Origin: Epiperipatus broadwayi
Taxonomy: Eukaryota; Onychophora; Udeonychophora; Euonychophora; Peripatidae
Direction: 5' to 3'
NCBI GenBank assembly: GCA_028023455.1
Contig: JAQFVV010000449.1
Location: forward strand, 254,001-318,000
DNA length: 64,000 nt
The notes under the pieces were generated by a model. It made no database searches, was not told the DNA's origin, and was given only the letters and a program-made list of their open reading frames with translations. Both the position numbers and the translations under genes were made by a program. Numbering within the stretch: the first letter of the stretch is position 1; each line of letters begins with the position of its first letter. Below are positions 9,860 through 22,200 of the stretch, piece after piece.

Positions 9860-12272
9860 GTAATTTATATTATTTATATAACATATATATATATACACAC
9901 ACACTGAAAAAAAAAAGATTAATTGCATGAACAAAAAATTGTATTCATTTATTTGAAGATTATAAGTTTAATTTTTTTTTATTTTATCCTTTTCAATTTT
10001 GATATATTTTAATTCTCTACAGCAGATTCAGCAAATGAACATTGAAAAAACATTAATTTTTTTAGGAATGAATGAATACAACCAAAAAAAGAAAAAGAAT
10101 TATTATTTAACTAAAAATTGAAATTAAATATGATTACTTGTGTGTGTGTGTGTGTGTGGGGGGGGTTTAGTTCAAATTACATGTTTTAACTGCTTTATTT
10201 TTTCACTTCTCTTTAACACTTCTATTCGCCATGGGCAACCACTTCTGAGATGAGTAAAATGTTATTGAAAAAGGTAATCCCTAAAATGCATTTCTAGCTA
10301 AACCAGCACTCTTCATGGTTCAGATCCTATTCCTTATTGCTATCTGCCGATTTTATTTAATATTTTAAAATGTCAAATTACTACATCTTAATCTACATAT
10401 GTTCCTTTTTTTGTACTCATTTGATAACATTTCTGGATACACACTTTAACTATAATACTAAAATTGTAATATTTATTTATTTAGAAATAATAATAGAAAT
10501 ATTTTTTAATTAAAAATTACGCCATTGTTGCGGCTTTCCTCACAATTTTATGAATTGTGTGTGGAAAATAATAAAACCTGCAAAAAAATAGTTACATAAA
10601 TTTACACGATATTATTCAAAATAATTAATAGTAACAACCGAGCTAATAACAACAAAATTAAATTAATAATAAAATATCATTAATTTCTTCTAAAATTAAA
10701 TTCTTCAAGTGTCTTTTAAAACTAGAGATAAATAACAGTGATATAGTCAATCCCAAATAATATGCTGTTACATTCAATAAATAATGGTTAAGATATATTC
10801 TCTTGCTTTGATAATGGAATAAATGCGAGTCAGCTACATTCAATTATGCATAATGAGAGACATGACTGTATTAGAGATGACAAATATAATACATCCTGAC
10901 ATACAATCTGTGTATGTTTCGAATATTCTTCTGCATAGATAAAGTTGATTTAGTGAATAAATATATTTGAGAAACAAATCATTCACTGTATCTGATCGTC
11001 TGCCTGATGTAATACATAAAGTACGAATCTGCAGAACAAGAAATATATAGAGCAAACTTCTAATTGACTTTCTCCATATTGTAGATGCGTAGGAAAATTT
11101 GTAAATCAGTAATTAAGTATTAAATAAGAAGAAATTTACATGAATAATATGATAGGTAACTGATCTATATGACTTATTCACAACAAACATAAATCTATTG
11201 ACATACCAAGGTAAAGGCGTCCCTCAACAAATTTAATATTATCGCAAGTACAATTATTATTATAACATTGACGTAATTTGATTATCAATGATTTTCGATA
11301 TCTGCACCCAATACTAATCTCTATAGAACTCTTCCATTAATAAACAAAATATTATTAATAATAGTACCAATTTTTATCGTTTGTTTTTGATCTTTCTACA
11401 TTTATATAAATGTGAACGCTTGTTTGTTTATAACTCAACAAATGTTGCGCCAATCTTGAAGAATTTTGGATGATTTTCTTTTTTTTTTTCGTGTAGAGTT
11501 TTACTAGCATGTAAATTTTTGCTTTTAACTGTTTTAAAAAAAAAAATATAATTTGCAATTAACAAATGCATGGGAAATATATATTGCAATTGCTATCAAA
11601 TGACATCACTAAAAAACAAAAAGAGGGCAGCACTGATTAAAAGATTACATGATTGGGGGATTTTTTAAACTAAAAGTATAGTTTTTGGTAAAGCAGAGTA
11701 AAATTCGACTATGTAAAAATATATTAAATTAGTTAAATTGCATTTGTAATCACATATTTAATTTTCACCTGAATTATGATAATTTAGATCAGTTATAATA
11801 ATGAATTTGATAAAACATATAGAATTTCAGTTTACCTATATATTTAATTTAACACGTGTTAAAGTAAAATTTAAAATTGCACCGATATAGCAACCAAAAT
11901 AATACTGAATTTGACAAACTTTTATTACGAAATTGATACATTTTTAGAATATCAATTTAAATATTTTTAATACATGAAAAAAGTAAATTTTAAAATACAT
12001 TTGATACATACTGAATTTGATAAGCTTTTCCGATTTCTCTTTTATAAGTATATTTCCTCATGATAAAGTAAGATGTTGTGGCCAGCATATTAAAATATAT
12101 ATTAGAAAAATGAAGAGATATTAGTTTTTGGTAATCCAAGTAAAATTTTTATTGAATAAATATATTTTAAATTATTTAAACTTTGTTTGGACCACATATT
12201 TAATTTTTCATTTGCCTATATTAAGATGAATAAGCATTTATTTTTATATGACGCTATGCATACAATTGTATA
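9860..12272. other. CARNMT1: CARNMT1 last intron, left part
   Basis: AT-rich intron with a (TG)n-G7 tract near 10138-10166. I see no gene, RNA gene or clear repeat here. Confidence 0.5.
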
Positions 12273-12510
12273 CATTCAAAGATCAGCCTTTCAAGCTAAT
12301 TGTGCATGCGTCTTCTGCGATTGTTAAATAATAAATGAATACTTCACTCCACAATACAAGATATAGTATTTATGCAGGAATAAAAGGAATAATAAATGAA
12401 TACTTCACTTCACAATACAAGATATAGTATTGTGGAGTGAAGTATTCATTTATTATTTAACACTCGCAGAAGACGCATGCACAATTAGCTTGAAAGGCTG
12501 ATCTTTGAAT
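12273..12510. mobile_element. Foldback element, about 84-bp arms
   Basis: The left arm begins ATTCAAAGATCAGCCTTTC and the right arm ends GAAAGGCTGATCTTTGAAT. Pairing continues through GCATGCGTCTTCTGCG and AATGAATACTTCACTCCAC almost without mismatch. The centre holds a partial third copy of the inner arm (AATGAATACTTCACTTCAC near 12395). No coding capacity. Confidence 0.85.
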
Positions 12511-12658
12511 GAATATATTAAGATGATAAAATTTTATAGCCATTTTAAAAATTATCATGTGAGAAATATAAAATAATTTATTCTAAAATTATTATAAAAG
12601 TTATATTTTTTGCAATACTGCTGTTGATAATTATTTCATGTAAATATTACATAAATAT

Positions 12659-12953
12659 ATTTTAATTATCAAATTTTCTACTAACATAAGGGGACATCTA
12701 GAGAAGTAGAGAGAATTAATGAGTAAAAATTTTATTTGGTATTCAATACATCAAAAATCGAAGACGGAGTGCATATATATTTTAACTATTAAACTTTCTA
12801 CTAATGTAAGAGTACAACTAGAGTTCAATAATGGAATATGCAAATATATTTTAATTATCAAACTTTCTATTAATGGCAACGTGACAGCTAAAGAAATGGA
12901 GAGAATTAGCGAGGGAAATGTTTATTTGGTATTCATTACATCAAAAATTGAAT
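12659..12953 (+). repeat. Degenerate direct repeat, period about 189 bp
   Basis: ATTTTAATTATCAAA(T/C)TTTCTA at 12659 recurs at 12848, and both are followed by AGAGAATTA and TTTATTTGGTATTCA then ACATCAAAAAT. A shorter middle copy (ATTTTAACTATTAAACTTTC) lies at 12778. Confidence 0.6.
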
Positions 12954-13009
12954 TTAGATAATAAAATATTAAAAAAATTTCTACTTCTCAGAATATATAA
13001 ATTATAAAT

Positions 13010-14064
13010 ACACCTGGGTCTTGTTTTATGCGGATTATTTTAATGCGATTTTGAAGTTATGCGATTCATGTTTCTTCTTAATATTTTTCATATTTCACTA
13101 TATTTATTAGATATCAAAAAATTTAAATTATTAATAACTTATTTTGACTTGAAATACTTTTTTTTTCAAAAATATAACATTATATTAGCAGCTAACGTGA
13201 ATATGGCCTGAAGCTATATTTAGAATAAATAACCTACTTGTACTAATGAGTAAATAATAATAATAGATTTATACTTACATATAAAAATATCGCAATAAAT
13301 ATTCAAAAATTTTAAACTTTTAAAATGTATTTTGTTAGGTATAACAGAAATAATGTAGATTTTTAAAATAAATAACAAATATTTTATGATTTTATAAACT
13401 GAAAATAATATTTTTAATGATAATGCATAATCTTTTTGTTTTGATTGCGATCCTCATTTTTTTAATATAGAAACAAAATGTGAACATTTAAAATTTATTT
13501 CAGTAGTAAAAATCAGTTGTCAACAGAAAACCATTAACACAGCACAAGACTGAAATTGGCACTAGTTGTGTAAATGGGATGGAGCAGAATATGGTAAAAA
13601 TTAGAGTGGGGAATGGAAAATAAAGTGGCTAACAAGTTTCTCTGGGCATAATTGCTGAGAGATTCTTGACTTCGTTCAAGAAGAAGCTACATCACATCGA
13701 CGAATCTGATTTCTTACCAGTTTACAAACAAACGGCACATTCGAAAATAGCGATAATGATTAAAATACGTATGAAAAAATGTCAAATTAAATACTGTAGT
13801 TAATAAAAAAAAGTAAAAAAATTTTGTCTTGTACCAATTTTTTTCAAATATTTGATATTTTTTATTAGTCATACTTTATTTCCTTATTTTTTTAATGCAA
13901 ATTTTAAAGTAATTTTTTCTTGTTGCTTTGCTTTTATGCGAATTCTGAAAATTACAGACCTTATCCCCCATTTTTCAAGGTAAATTAAGTCTATTTTTGT
14001 GCGATTTTTTTTAATGCGGGTTTTCTGTGGAACCTATTTACCTCATAAAACGAGACCCAGGTGT
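13010..14064. mobile_element. 1.05-kb non-autonomous element with terminal inverted repeats
   Basis: The left end ACACCTGGGTCTTGTTTTATG is mirrored at the right end (reverse complement ACACCTGGGTCTCGTTTTATG). Several TTTATGCG, TTAATGCG and GTTATGCG motifs lie just inside both ends, on both strands, as subterminal repeats. No open frame of useful length inside. It resembles a MITE-like DNA transposon derivative; the superfamily is not assigned. Confidence 0.6.
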
Positions 14065-16408
14065 ACTTTTTAATAATCAATTGCATTATATTCTTTATTG
14101 TTATTATTCTACTAAAGTGTGCCAAACAGCGGATCTGTTTTAATTGCATTAGTAAATTAAAGTAAAATAAATCAATGTAATATAGTTAAGAATTAAAATA
14201 TATTTAATAATACAGGAGTTAAAAATAATTACAATTTTTTTATTTATAAAAATGTGTTACGGTAGTTATTTTTAAGTGCTGCTGATAACTCATATGTAAT
14301 TATTTAAATATATTTTAATTATCAATTACATTACATTCATTTAATTTAAAAACATGAGCAAAACACAGCTAGTAAGTAATAATCCAATTCCGTAAACAAA
14401 ACATAAATTCCATAAGAAGCTAATCTAATATCAGTCAAATGCTTTAATATCAAAATATGTATCAACAGTACAGTGGGTGGTTTCCAGAAATGTAGTATTA
14501 TGACACACATGCTTACTGATTGTATGCATAGTATTTCCACCTGTTTAGTAAACCAAATTGTTTATCATGAAGTATGCTATTAATAGGTAACTTATGTAAC
14601 AACCTGGATTTAAACGTCAAAAAAAAAAAAAATAGTTACTAAAGCGCAAAGCTATCGTGTGCAATTCAACCTAGTCTTCAGTTTCTCAAAGGTCTTTGTG
14701 TGAGAACATTTCTTGCTATATATCGTAGTGCTGATTTTTATTTGACAAAAAAATATTTTCTTTTATGCATCCTGGCCAAAAATAAGCATGCACCCTGAAG
14801 GGAAAGTTTAACTTAAGTGAAAAGTCATGAAACAGATTGTCTGCATAAATCTAAGATGATCTTTTTGCTAATTAAGGCAAACTTATTCTAAAATGAGATA
14901 TTAAATGTTATATATAATAGCCAATACTGCAGTGATACAGTTAAAGATTGCCATTTGGATGCTCGAAGGTCCCATAATTTCCTGAGAGAATAATCACGTG
15001 AATGCATAATTGCAAACCATGATGATGCTCCCAAATTTCAGGTGAACCTTCGTCATCAGTGTTGTGAAAACCTTATATTGTCATAATTTTCAACTTTGAA
15101 GCCTTTTACAGTCATTTAGTATTTTATTTACATTTTTTTTTTCTGCTTAATCTTTTAATAATCTCTGTATATATAAAATTAAATTACATAATTTATTTTT
15201 AAACTGTTTGTGATTAACTAGTAAAATTTTCAGAAAGTTTATTAAGAAAACGAATACTCCTTTCTTTGTATACTTTTTACAGTGCATTAATTTATTCTTA
15301 ACTCTGCAAAACCTTATTACAGTTTCGACTTTTTAGTAGTCTTTATCAGAGCTATAAGATAGACAGCTGGACAATCGAAACTGTAAGAAGGTTTTATCAA
15401 GTTAAGAATAAATAATTACATTGCAAAAAGCATATAAAGAAAGGAATATTTGTTGGCTTTATATTAATAATCCTTGGATAAAGAGATAAAGAAGTGAAAG
15501 AAAATGTAAAAGTTTGCTAAACTATTACTGTATTATTTTTTAACTTTATCCATGGTTAATAATATCTTATGTGTTAATCATTGTTGATTGTCCTTCATAG
15601 TTCAATACAGAATTCTTGAATTCATGGATTATGCCCTAGCTCTGTCACTTCTGGTATTTCAGTTGTTTAATTTTTATTGTTTATTAATCACTTTTTTTTG
15701 TTCTTATCTGAAGTGTGCTATATTTTTATTTTGTAGTTTGTTAATTATATATATAATTTTAAAAGCAGTAATATGTTTAACACGACACATTTAAAATAAA
15801 AAATACGGACTTTAAATAAACAATTTAATTCTTAACGAGTTTTTTTTTTTTAAATAAATGTTATGTAAATTTTAATTATTTTTAGATATATTTTTCATTA
15901 TTATGAAGCAGAGTATTTAAATACTTTATATTAGCTCATTATTTAGCAAAAGGTAGAAAATGTTACATAATAACTAAATTCTGAATTGTTAACTATGACA
16001 ATACAAAGCTTGCAAGACTAGTTTCAAGGAAATCCCCTTTTTCAGCTGTGCCTAATGCCAACATTAAATATATTTAATACAACTTCTGCAAGGGAAATTA
16101 GTTAATATAAATAATTATGCAAATCGATCCTGTATTTATGATTAATGATATTGGGCTGTAGTACAGTGAAGGGAGGTCCTCTGAAACTGTTTCTATGAAC
16201 CTTGTATTATCATAGTTCACAATTCAGAATTTGGCTATTTTATAACACATTCCTTATTAAATATGGAGCTAATAAAAGGTGCTGAAGGCTCTTATTTATG
16301 ATATAAAATATAACTCGGTGATGTTTTGATTACATAATTGCTTATTTTTTATTATTGCTAGAATAATATAAACTAAAACATAAAATATGTATATTTTTTT
16401 TTTTGTAG
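14065..16408. other. CARNMT1: CARNMT1 last intron, right part
   Basis: AT-rich intron sequence with no gene. It contains one foldback, annotated at 15251-15452. Confidence 0.5.
15251..15452. mobile_element. Foldback element with CGAAACTG motifs
   Basis: The left arm CGAATACTCCTTTCTTTGTA continues to TTATTCTTAAC; the right arm starts GTTAAGAATAAAT and ends AAAGAAAGGAATATTTG. Arms are about 75-90 bp. Near the centre each strand shows an ATCGAAACTG/GTCGAAACTG motif preceded by a short hairpin. It looks like a hammerhead core but has no cleavage triplet. Confidence 0.7.
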
Positions 16409-16522
16409 AAAGAAAACACAAATGTTCCCAACAAATATGCTCAGAATGATCGCTCTTTAATGAAATATGAATACGAATGCATTTTCTTCGTTTGCAAAAA
16501 GCCACACTCTGGTGACAGTTGA
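16409..16522 (+). CDS. CARNMT1: CARNMT1 terminal coding exon and stop codon
   Basis: Final coding exon. The translation is KENTNVPNKYAQNDRSLMKY then EYECIFFVCKKPHSGDS and a TGA stop at 16520-16522. The family C terminus has the same D-x-S-x-M-K-Y-x-Y-E-C-x-x-F-V-x-x-K-P pattern. The acceptor is a pyrimidine tract ending TTTTGTAG at 16408, and the exon starts in phase 0, matching the previous exon. The stretch between the GF of the previous exon and the MKY block looks about two residues shorter than I recall for the human protein; a missed microexon is possible but unnecessary. The visible part of the protein is about 170 residues of an expected 400 or so. Confidence 0.92.
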   Translation, partial: KENTNVPNKYAQNDRSLMKYEYECIFFVCKKPHSGDS

Positions 16523-16695
16523 CTGTTTCTAGGGAATTATTCGACTTGAGTCAGGTATTAGTTGTTTCTCTCTGTAAGTAATCATTGCAGTTTTTTTTTA
16601 AAAAAAAAAAAACTGTCAGAGTAGAAGCCACGGTTAAAACTATGAATTATAGACTTTGACGTATTATTCTTAATAAAGACACTATTTGTCTACAA
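16523..16695 (+). other. CARNMT1: CARNMT1 3' untranslated region with poly(A) signal at 16672
   Basis: A short 3' UTR follows the TGA stop. A canonical AATAAA lies at 16672-16677, about 150 nt after the stop, so cleavage is expected near 16690-16700. The UTR contains a run of T followed directly by a run of A (about 16590-16612), which can fold as an A-U hairpin. The exact cleavage site is inferred. Confidence 0.6.
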
Positions 16696-17925
16696 TGTTA
16701 TTTTTGTTTTTAATTTTTCCATTGGATCTGCATTTGGATGGTTTGAGAATTTTTTTTTTTTTTTTTTTTAATTTGTGTACTACTATTTTGTGAATGTCCC
16801 ACTTTTATTAAAAATATGCCTATTAAGATATATGATACATATGATTGCAAATCATATCTATTTATCTTCCTTTTGGAAGGACAAAAAAAAAATACAGGAA
16901 ACCCTTGCTTAAAATAGTTCATAATAGCACCCCATTAAGGAATTTTGAAGTGCATGCTAAACTTTGAAATTACTATTTTGCAGCTAATGAAAATCTGAAG
17001 GAAAATATAGAAATGTTTGACACTTTATGATTTCCATATGTGCAGCTTAATGATGGGAAGAATTCATTAAAGTTTTTATGTCTTGAGCTTAATTATTGAA
17101 ATAATAGAAAAAATTATATTTCTGGATATCAGCAAATTATTACTAATGATAGAAAAATGTATTATCATTTCATCGTCATTGTTTTTATTTGTTATTTATT
17201 TCAATTTGTCTTCAGAGAAAAAAATACTCAATACCCGTACGTAATATTGTAATTATCATCATCAAAAATAAATCACAACTAAATATTTATATTATCTTTC
17301 GAAGTATTGGATTAATTTTAGAATTAAATTCATTATTCTTTATTAAATTGTTTTCTGTTGGATAATATTAGTTTATAATGACTTTGCCGGCCACAAATAT
17401 ACTGCCATATTTTAGAAAGTCTTTTTTTTTTCATTGTAGATGTGCTCGTATTGTTGTAGATTCGCATGTTCACATCTAATTAAGCCGAAGAATATTTCAG
17501 TTAATTTTATGATCTTACCGTCATATTTTCAAAATATCACACAACATTGTTAATTCAAATTTTTCCGGTGTCTTTATGTTACTTCCATTTTTTTACTTTT
17601 ATACAATAATTTAGGCAAATAAACAGCTGTACATACAACTGGTTTATTCGAAATACTTAGATTACTATGATGAAACTCCCAGTTTTTTTAATTCAGCGGT
17701 TACATGTGGAGGTGTCGCTGTTTGGAGTCATCCAAGTTATTGTTTCAATATAAAAAAATTAGAAAGACATTTAAACAAATCTATATACTCAAACTGATAA
17801 CTATTCAAGCTAAAAGTTATTGAAGATTTTCACCTATCACTTGTAAACATTAATTACTAGATCAAATTCTTTATCGGTTACATTCTAACTTTAAGAAGAT
17901 TCTATAAATCATCATTTGCATTGTC
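16696..17925. other. Intergenic, start of the gap between the convergent genes
   Basis: AT-rich with long T and A runs near 16750 and 16880. I see no gene or recognisable repeat. Confidence 0.4.
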
Positions 17926-17929
17926 AGAA

Positions 17930-18365
17930 TATCGTAATCATCAGCATATTTCAGTTCTAGGGGTCCAAAAGATAAAAATTTTGTTTTTGCTATCATAAAA
18001 TGTGTGCCGCTTTTTTGATGTCACTTCTGTGTTTTGATTAAAGACCACTTTCATAAAAATTGAAAACAAAGGAGCAAAGGAACATTCCTGTTTGATGTAA
18101 CTTTTCGTATATCTCATACCGTCATTTAGAAGCTGTATAAAACGAAGAAATTTCAATAGATATGAGCTATTTTCAAACATTGCTGGAAACTTTCCTAATT
18201 AATGAAGTTAAATGCTTACAACTAAATTGGTAAAAGCAGTATAAATCGTACTTTTGCTATGACACTTTTGGTCGGATTCACCCGGAAACAAACCACATCT
18301 GTAACCAAAGCGAATGTGCTCATATTTGATCAAACCAAATTTACTCAATAAGATACTTAAAAGTA
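17930..18365 (-). mobile_element. Decayed non-LTR reverse transcriptase (palm region)
   Basis: On the - strand, TAFTNLVVS, then LLKFLRFIQLLNDGMR, CSFAPLFSIF and RHTFYDSKNKIF align in order with the LINE blocks (L)YxxFIDLxKAFD, PPKFxxLIRxLHDGM, QGCxLAPxLFxxF and the YRTDGKLFxLxRL segment before the catalytic DD box. Stops occur between the blocks, and the D of IDL and of KAFD are lost. It is an old, inactive RTE-like copy. Confidence 0.6.
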
Positions 18366-18932
18366 CTTTCACTATAATGGAACACTATAAATAATCAAAT
18401 AGCTTTATTGTTTAGGAGTTACCAAAAAAATGATCATGATCTGTGGACCTTGAACTCCACATTTTGAACTCTATCACTGTACTAAATCAAAAAGGGCAGC
18501 GGGAACAGTAGACACATTCTTAATACCAATATAACTTCATGAGTCTTTATATTTTTACCAAACAAATGCTTTTGAAAGAGCTAAGTTTTCAAAATCTTTG
18601 TGCTTTTAAGATTACAAAAAGAGATTTTCGCCCTATTAATCCTGATATCAGTATCTTAATGAAATGATAGAATGGATATAGCATTAAGTGCAATAATCTG
18701 AATTTATTAATCAAAAGTTAACAAAATAATTCCTTTAATCTGTTAAAAGTATTATCACGAGTGTTTTCCATTGGTTTAATAAGATTACAATATCATTTGT
18801 CAAATCCATATATTGTCAATACATTGAGAACAAAGGTCTAAAGGGAAGCAATTGAAAAATAACATTTGTTTTTGAAATTTATATCCATAATTGTTCTCAA
18901 GTCATTTTTGGGAGCTAATTATTTATTTCATT
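18366..18932. other. Intergenic, nothing recognised
   Basis: AT-rich sequence. It could be a further decayed upstream part of the LINE to its left, but I see no matching blocks. Confidence 0.3.
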
Positions 18933-19240
18933 CCAGCTCTGCCACCTATTGTAGGTTAGAGTAATCAGTAAATGTTAGGTGTAGTATTTATTAGAGCTCC
19001 ATCTAGTGCTACCTTTTCCATAACCCTCAAAACTATTTTCTGGCTGAAGACCTTCATCGGCAATGAATTTGAACCTGTATTTAGTACAACTGGATTTTTT
19101 TATAATCAATGTGTACTTTTTATTCAGTAAGGATCTTTTACTCTTTTCTGTTGTCAAGCTATCAGCCTGAGATTTAAAAAAACATCTTGATGTTTTGAAT
19201 CTAAGGTAACCTACATAGATATTTAGATCAGACAATAAAC
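18933..19240. repeat. Family C repeat relic with degenerate hammerhead segment
   Basis: It starts with TGCCACCTATTGTAGGTTAGAGTAATCA-like sequence (related to family A ends) and includes CCATCTAGTGCTACC. On the - strand at 19066-19026 it reads CCGATGA, AGGTC-TTCA-GCC, GAAAATAGTT, a mutated hammerhead layout. Further right, GAACTGGGATCAGATCTA near 19417 matches, in reverse, sequence beside the family A copy at 25.4 kb (AGATCTGAACCCAGTTC). Confidence 0.45.
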
Positions 19241-22200
19241 TTAGTATTTTTATACACTCAAACTTACACTAGGTGACAAAGTTGGGGTGAACTAAATAGG
19301 TCTTGAATTGGATCATTTGATGGTTCTTTGTTTTACATCAATCCTCACCAAGAGATAGCAATGTTTACTGTAATTAAAAAACCAAGGATACCAAAATATA
19401 CTAGTATTGAACTGGGATCAGATCTATATAACTATGCAAGCAGTTGGCTTGGATTCATAACGTTAAGGTGTTTTTGAATTTCAAACTGGTAGTTTGGTGG
19501 TAAAAATTAATGTAAGTGGTATTGAGTGAAAAGTGCATTAACTGCAAAAACATCCGGGCGCCTAGATCCAGGTTTAAAACTACTCATTGATGATGGCCCT
19601 AAGCTGAATACTAACCTGGGAAAATGGATAGAACGATACTGAATAGAAATTTAATAAGCCCTTTCTTTTGTATCTATTGATTACTCAAGCTTTCAATAGA
19701 TGGCAGGATTGTGGAATTAATAGTTAACTCATGAAAAGCAGTGTGTAAGCTGGGTGTTGTGATGTTGTTTTTTTGGTTTAAATCTTGTTGAATGTCCGCC
19801 ATTAAGTCCTTATATTTTGTTTACTAAGGTCCATGTTCATTCTTTTTTAATCATTTAACCAGTAATTGTTTAGCAGCTGCCAAAACTTAGCATGTGTAAC
19901 TATTGCTTATAAAGATTCATTATCAAATTTTCTACCTCTCTGTTTTGAATAAGATGTATTTTTTACTACCTTATCATTTTAACCTTAGACCACTACCAAT
20001 ATACAATCATTTCAATAAAAACAAAGAATCAAATGGTTTATTAGTCCGGAATTTTTATTAAGTTTAAGCATCGAAGTGACAGATGAACTGTTGTTCATGA
20101 CGGACACCTGTTCAATTATGTGCGCCTGTAAATACTCGTATAATATGGGTTTTGTTTTATAATTCAAATTTCTGACAGTAAACATAAGTTGCTATTGTTT
20201 TAGTTGCCGATATTTTCTGTATAAACAAAATTTTCATGACAGTTGATTAGTATGTCGAGCAGAAATTAAATGACAAAAGACCAGTGACACGATCCAAGAA
20301 GAAGTAAAGGCTGTCTCAAACTTAATGTTGAATTATGATCACTAATGATTTTGATGACAATAAATTAAACTGTTTATGTGCTTTGTCAAATCTTTATCCA
20401 GAAGATAAGTTTTGTTAAAAAGCAGCTAAATCACTCTTTTATGCTTTGAATCTTGAAATAATAATTATTATTTTTATGGAATTTTTTTGGGATTCCAAGC
20501 AATTTTGGGATTTTTCTTTCAAATAGTCACTAATTGTTGGTATTTAGTTATTGTAGTTAGAGAATTAGGAAAACTATAGACTCTCACCACCTGACATCTT
20601 GTTAGTCTGATGACTATTATTTATGCCTTTTATAGAAATGTTTTTGTTTGGTTCTGCAGTGGATTATTTAAATATTTTCTTATTTTATAAAGTTTCTTTG
20701 TGATCCTAAAAAGAAAAGATAATTCAAAGCTTCTTCATCTTATTATTAGAAAAACTTGCAGTCTCGGTGCTCAACGGCAGATACTTGTTATTTTTAATAA
20801 CCGCAAATCACTTAATTTCTGCTTGCTGGATACTTCACTACGATAATCACTGATTACTCAAGATTACACTAGATGGTGTTTGAATGAGGAGGGGGGGGGC
20901 AGCTGTTGTTTTTATCATTTTTTAATGCCAGTAAGTATTGAAGTAATTTAATTTTGTTGCATTGGATCATTCATAAAAATACTAGCCTGGACAAATTCAG
21001 TATTTAGGTCATGTATATTGAGGTAACTAAGCAGGAATTAAGGCCCTTTTCATCAATTTCAATTCTAACACTTGTGCTCAAACTTCTTACGACTTTTCAA
21101 TCAGTAAAGCCATTCGATTATTATTTTATTACAATGATTATTGTCAATGGTAATTGCCATTATTTATCTATCTAGTATCTCAAATTTTCAAATAACTCTT
21201 AAATTAAAGAGGCTTTACATCATGGAAATGCAATCATGTTTGTAAATGGAAACAAAAAGTTAAGTGGAAATCAATAATAGCTTCTCAGTGAAACCATATT
21301 ATAAAAAATGATTAAGAATACGTAAACTGGACATTTAGTGTAATATCTAATTTCATTTTTACTAATTTTGTTATCATTTTGAATCGATTTGAGGTTTTAT
21401 TGTAATTTAATTGATTAAAATCACTCAAAATATTCTAATTGACCCAGCGGTTTACAAAAATCCTATTTAATGAAACATAAAAAAAAATAATTGTATATTC
21501 ACAAGTGTAAAATATTCAGTTAAAATAATAATGTAACATCTAGTAAAAGTATCGAGTTTTATTTTTATTAATTTTGTCATCATTTTGAAACGATTTCATA
21601 TTTTATGATAATTTGATCATTAATCACTCGTAATATTCTCGTTGAGCCAGCAAAATTCTATTTAACCCAAGAAAAAGGAATAACTATGTTTACAAATCTA
21701 AGTATTTAGTTTAAATAAGAATAGAAAAATCTAATGGCAGTACCTATCTTTATTTTTATTGATTTCATTGTTATTTTGAAATGGCGTCAGGTTTTATTGT
21801 ATTTTTATTGTTAGAAGTCGCTTATATTATTTTCATTGAGGCAAATCTTATTTAATGCAAATACATATATAAAAGTATATTTATAAATATAAGTAATCAG
21901 TTTAAATAATAATGTATAATCACATAAGTTAAATATAAAAATATCTATATTTATAAAAGTTATATAATAAATTATCTATCATATTTAAATTTGAATAGAA
22001 TTTTTTTTATTAAGGATAACTTAGATATAAATTTGAAAAAGAAGTTAATTCTTTGTTGCACCAATGCAACATGTAATAGTGCATCACTTACGAAGTGAAA
22101 GGGCAGCAATTAGAATTTGATCGCATTAAAAGCATTTGGTTCGGAATGAGTTAAAAGATATTACCTAAGTCAAAAATGTATTGAAAATGGACAAAATATT

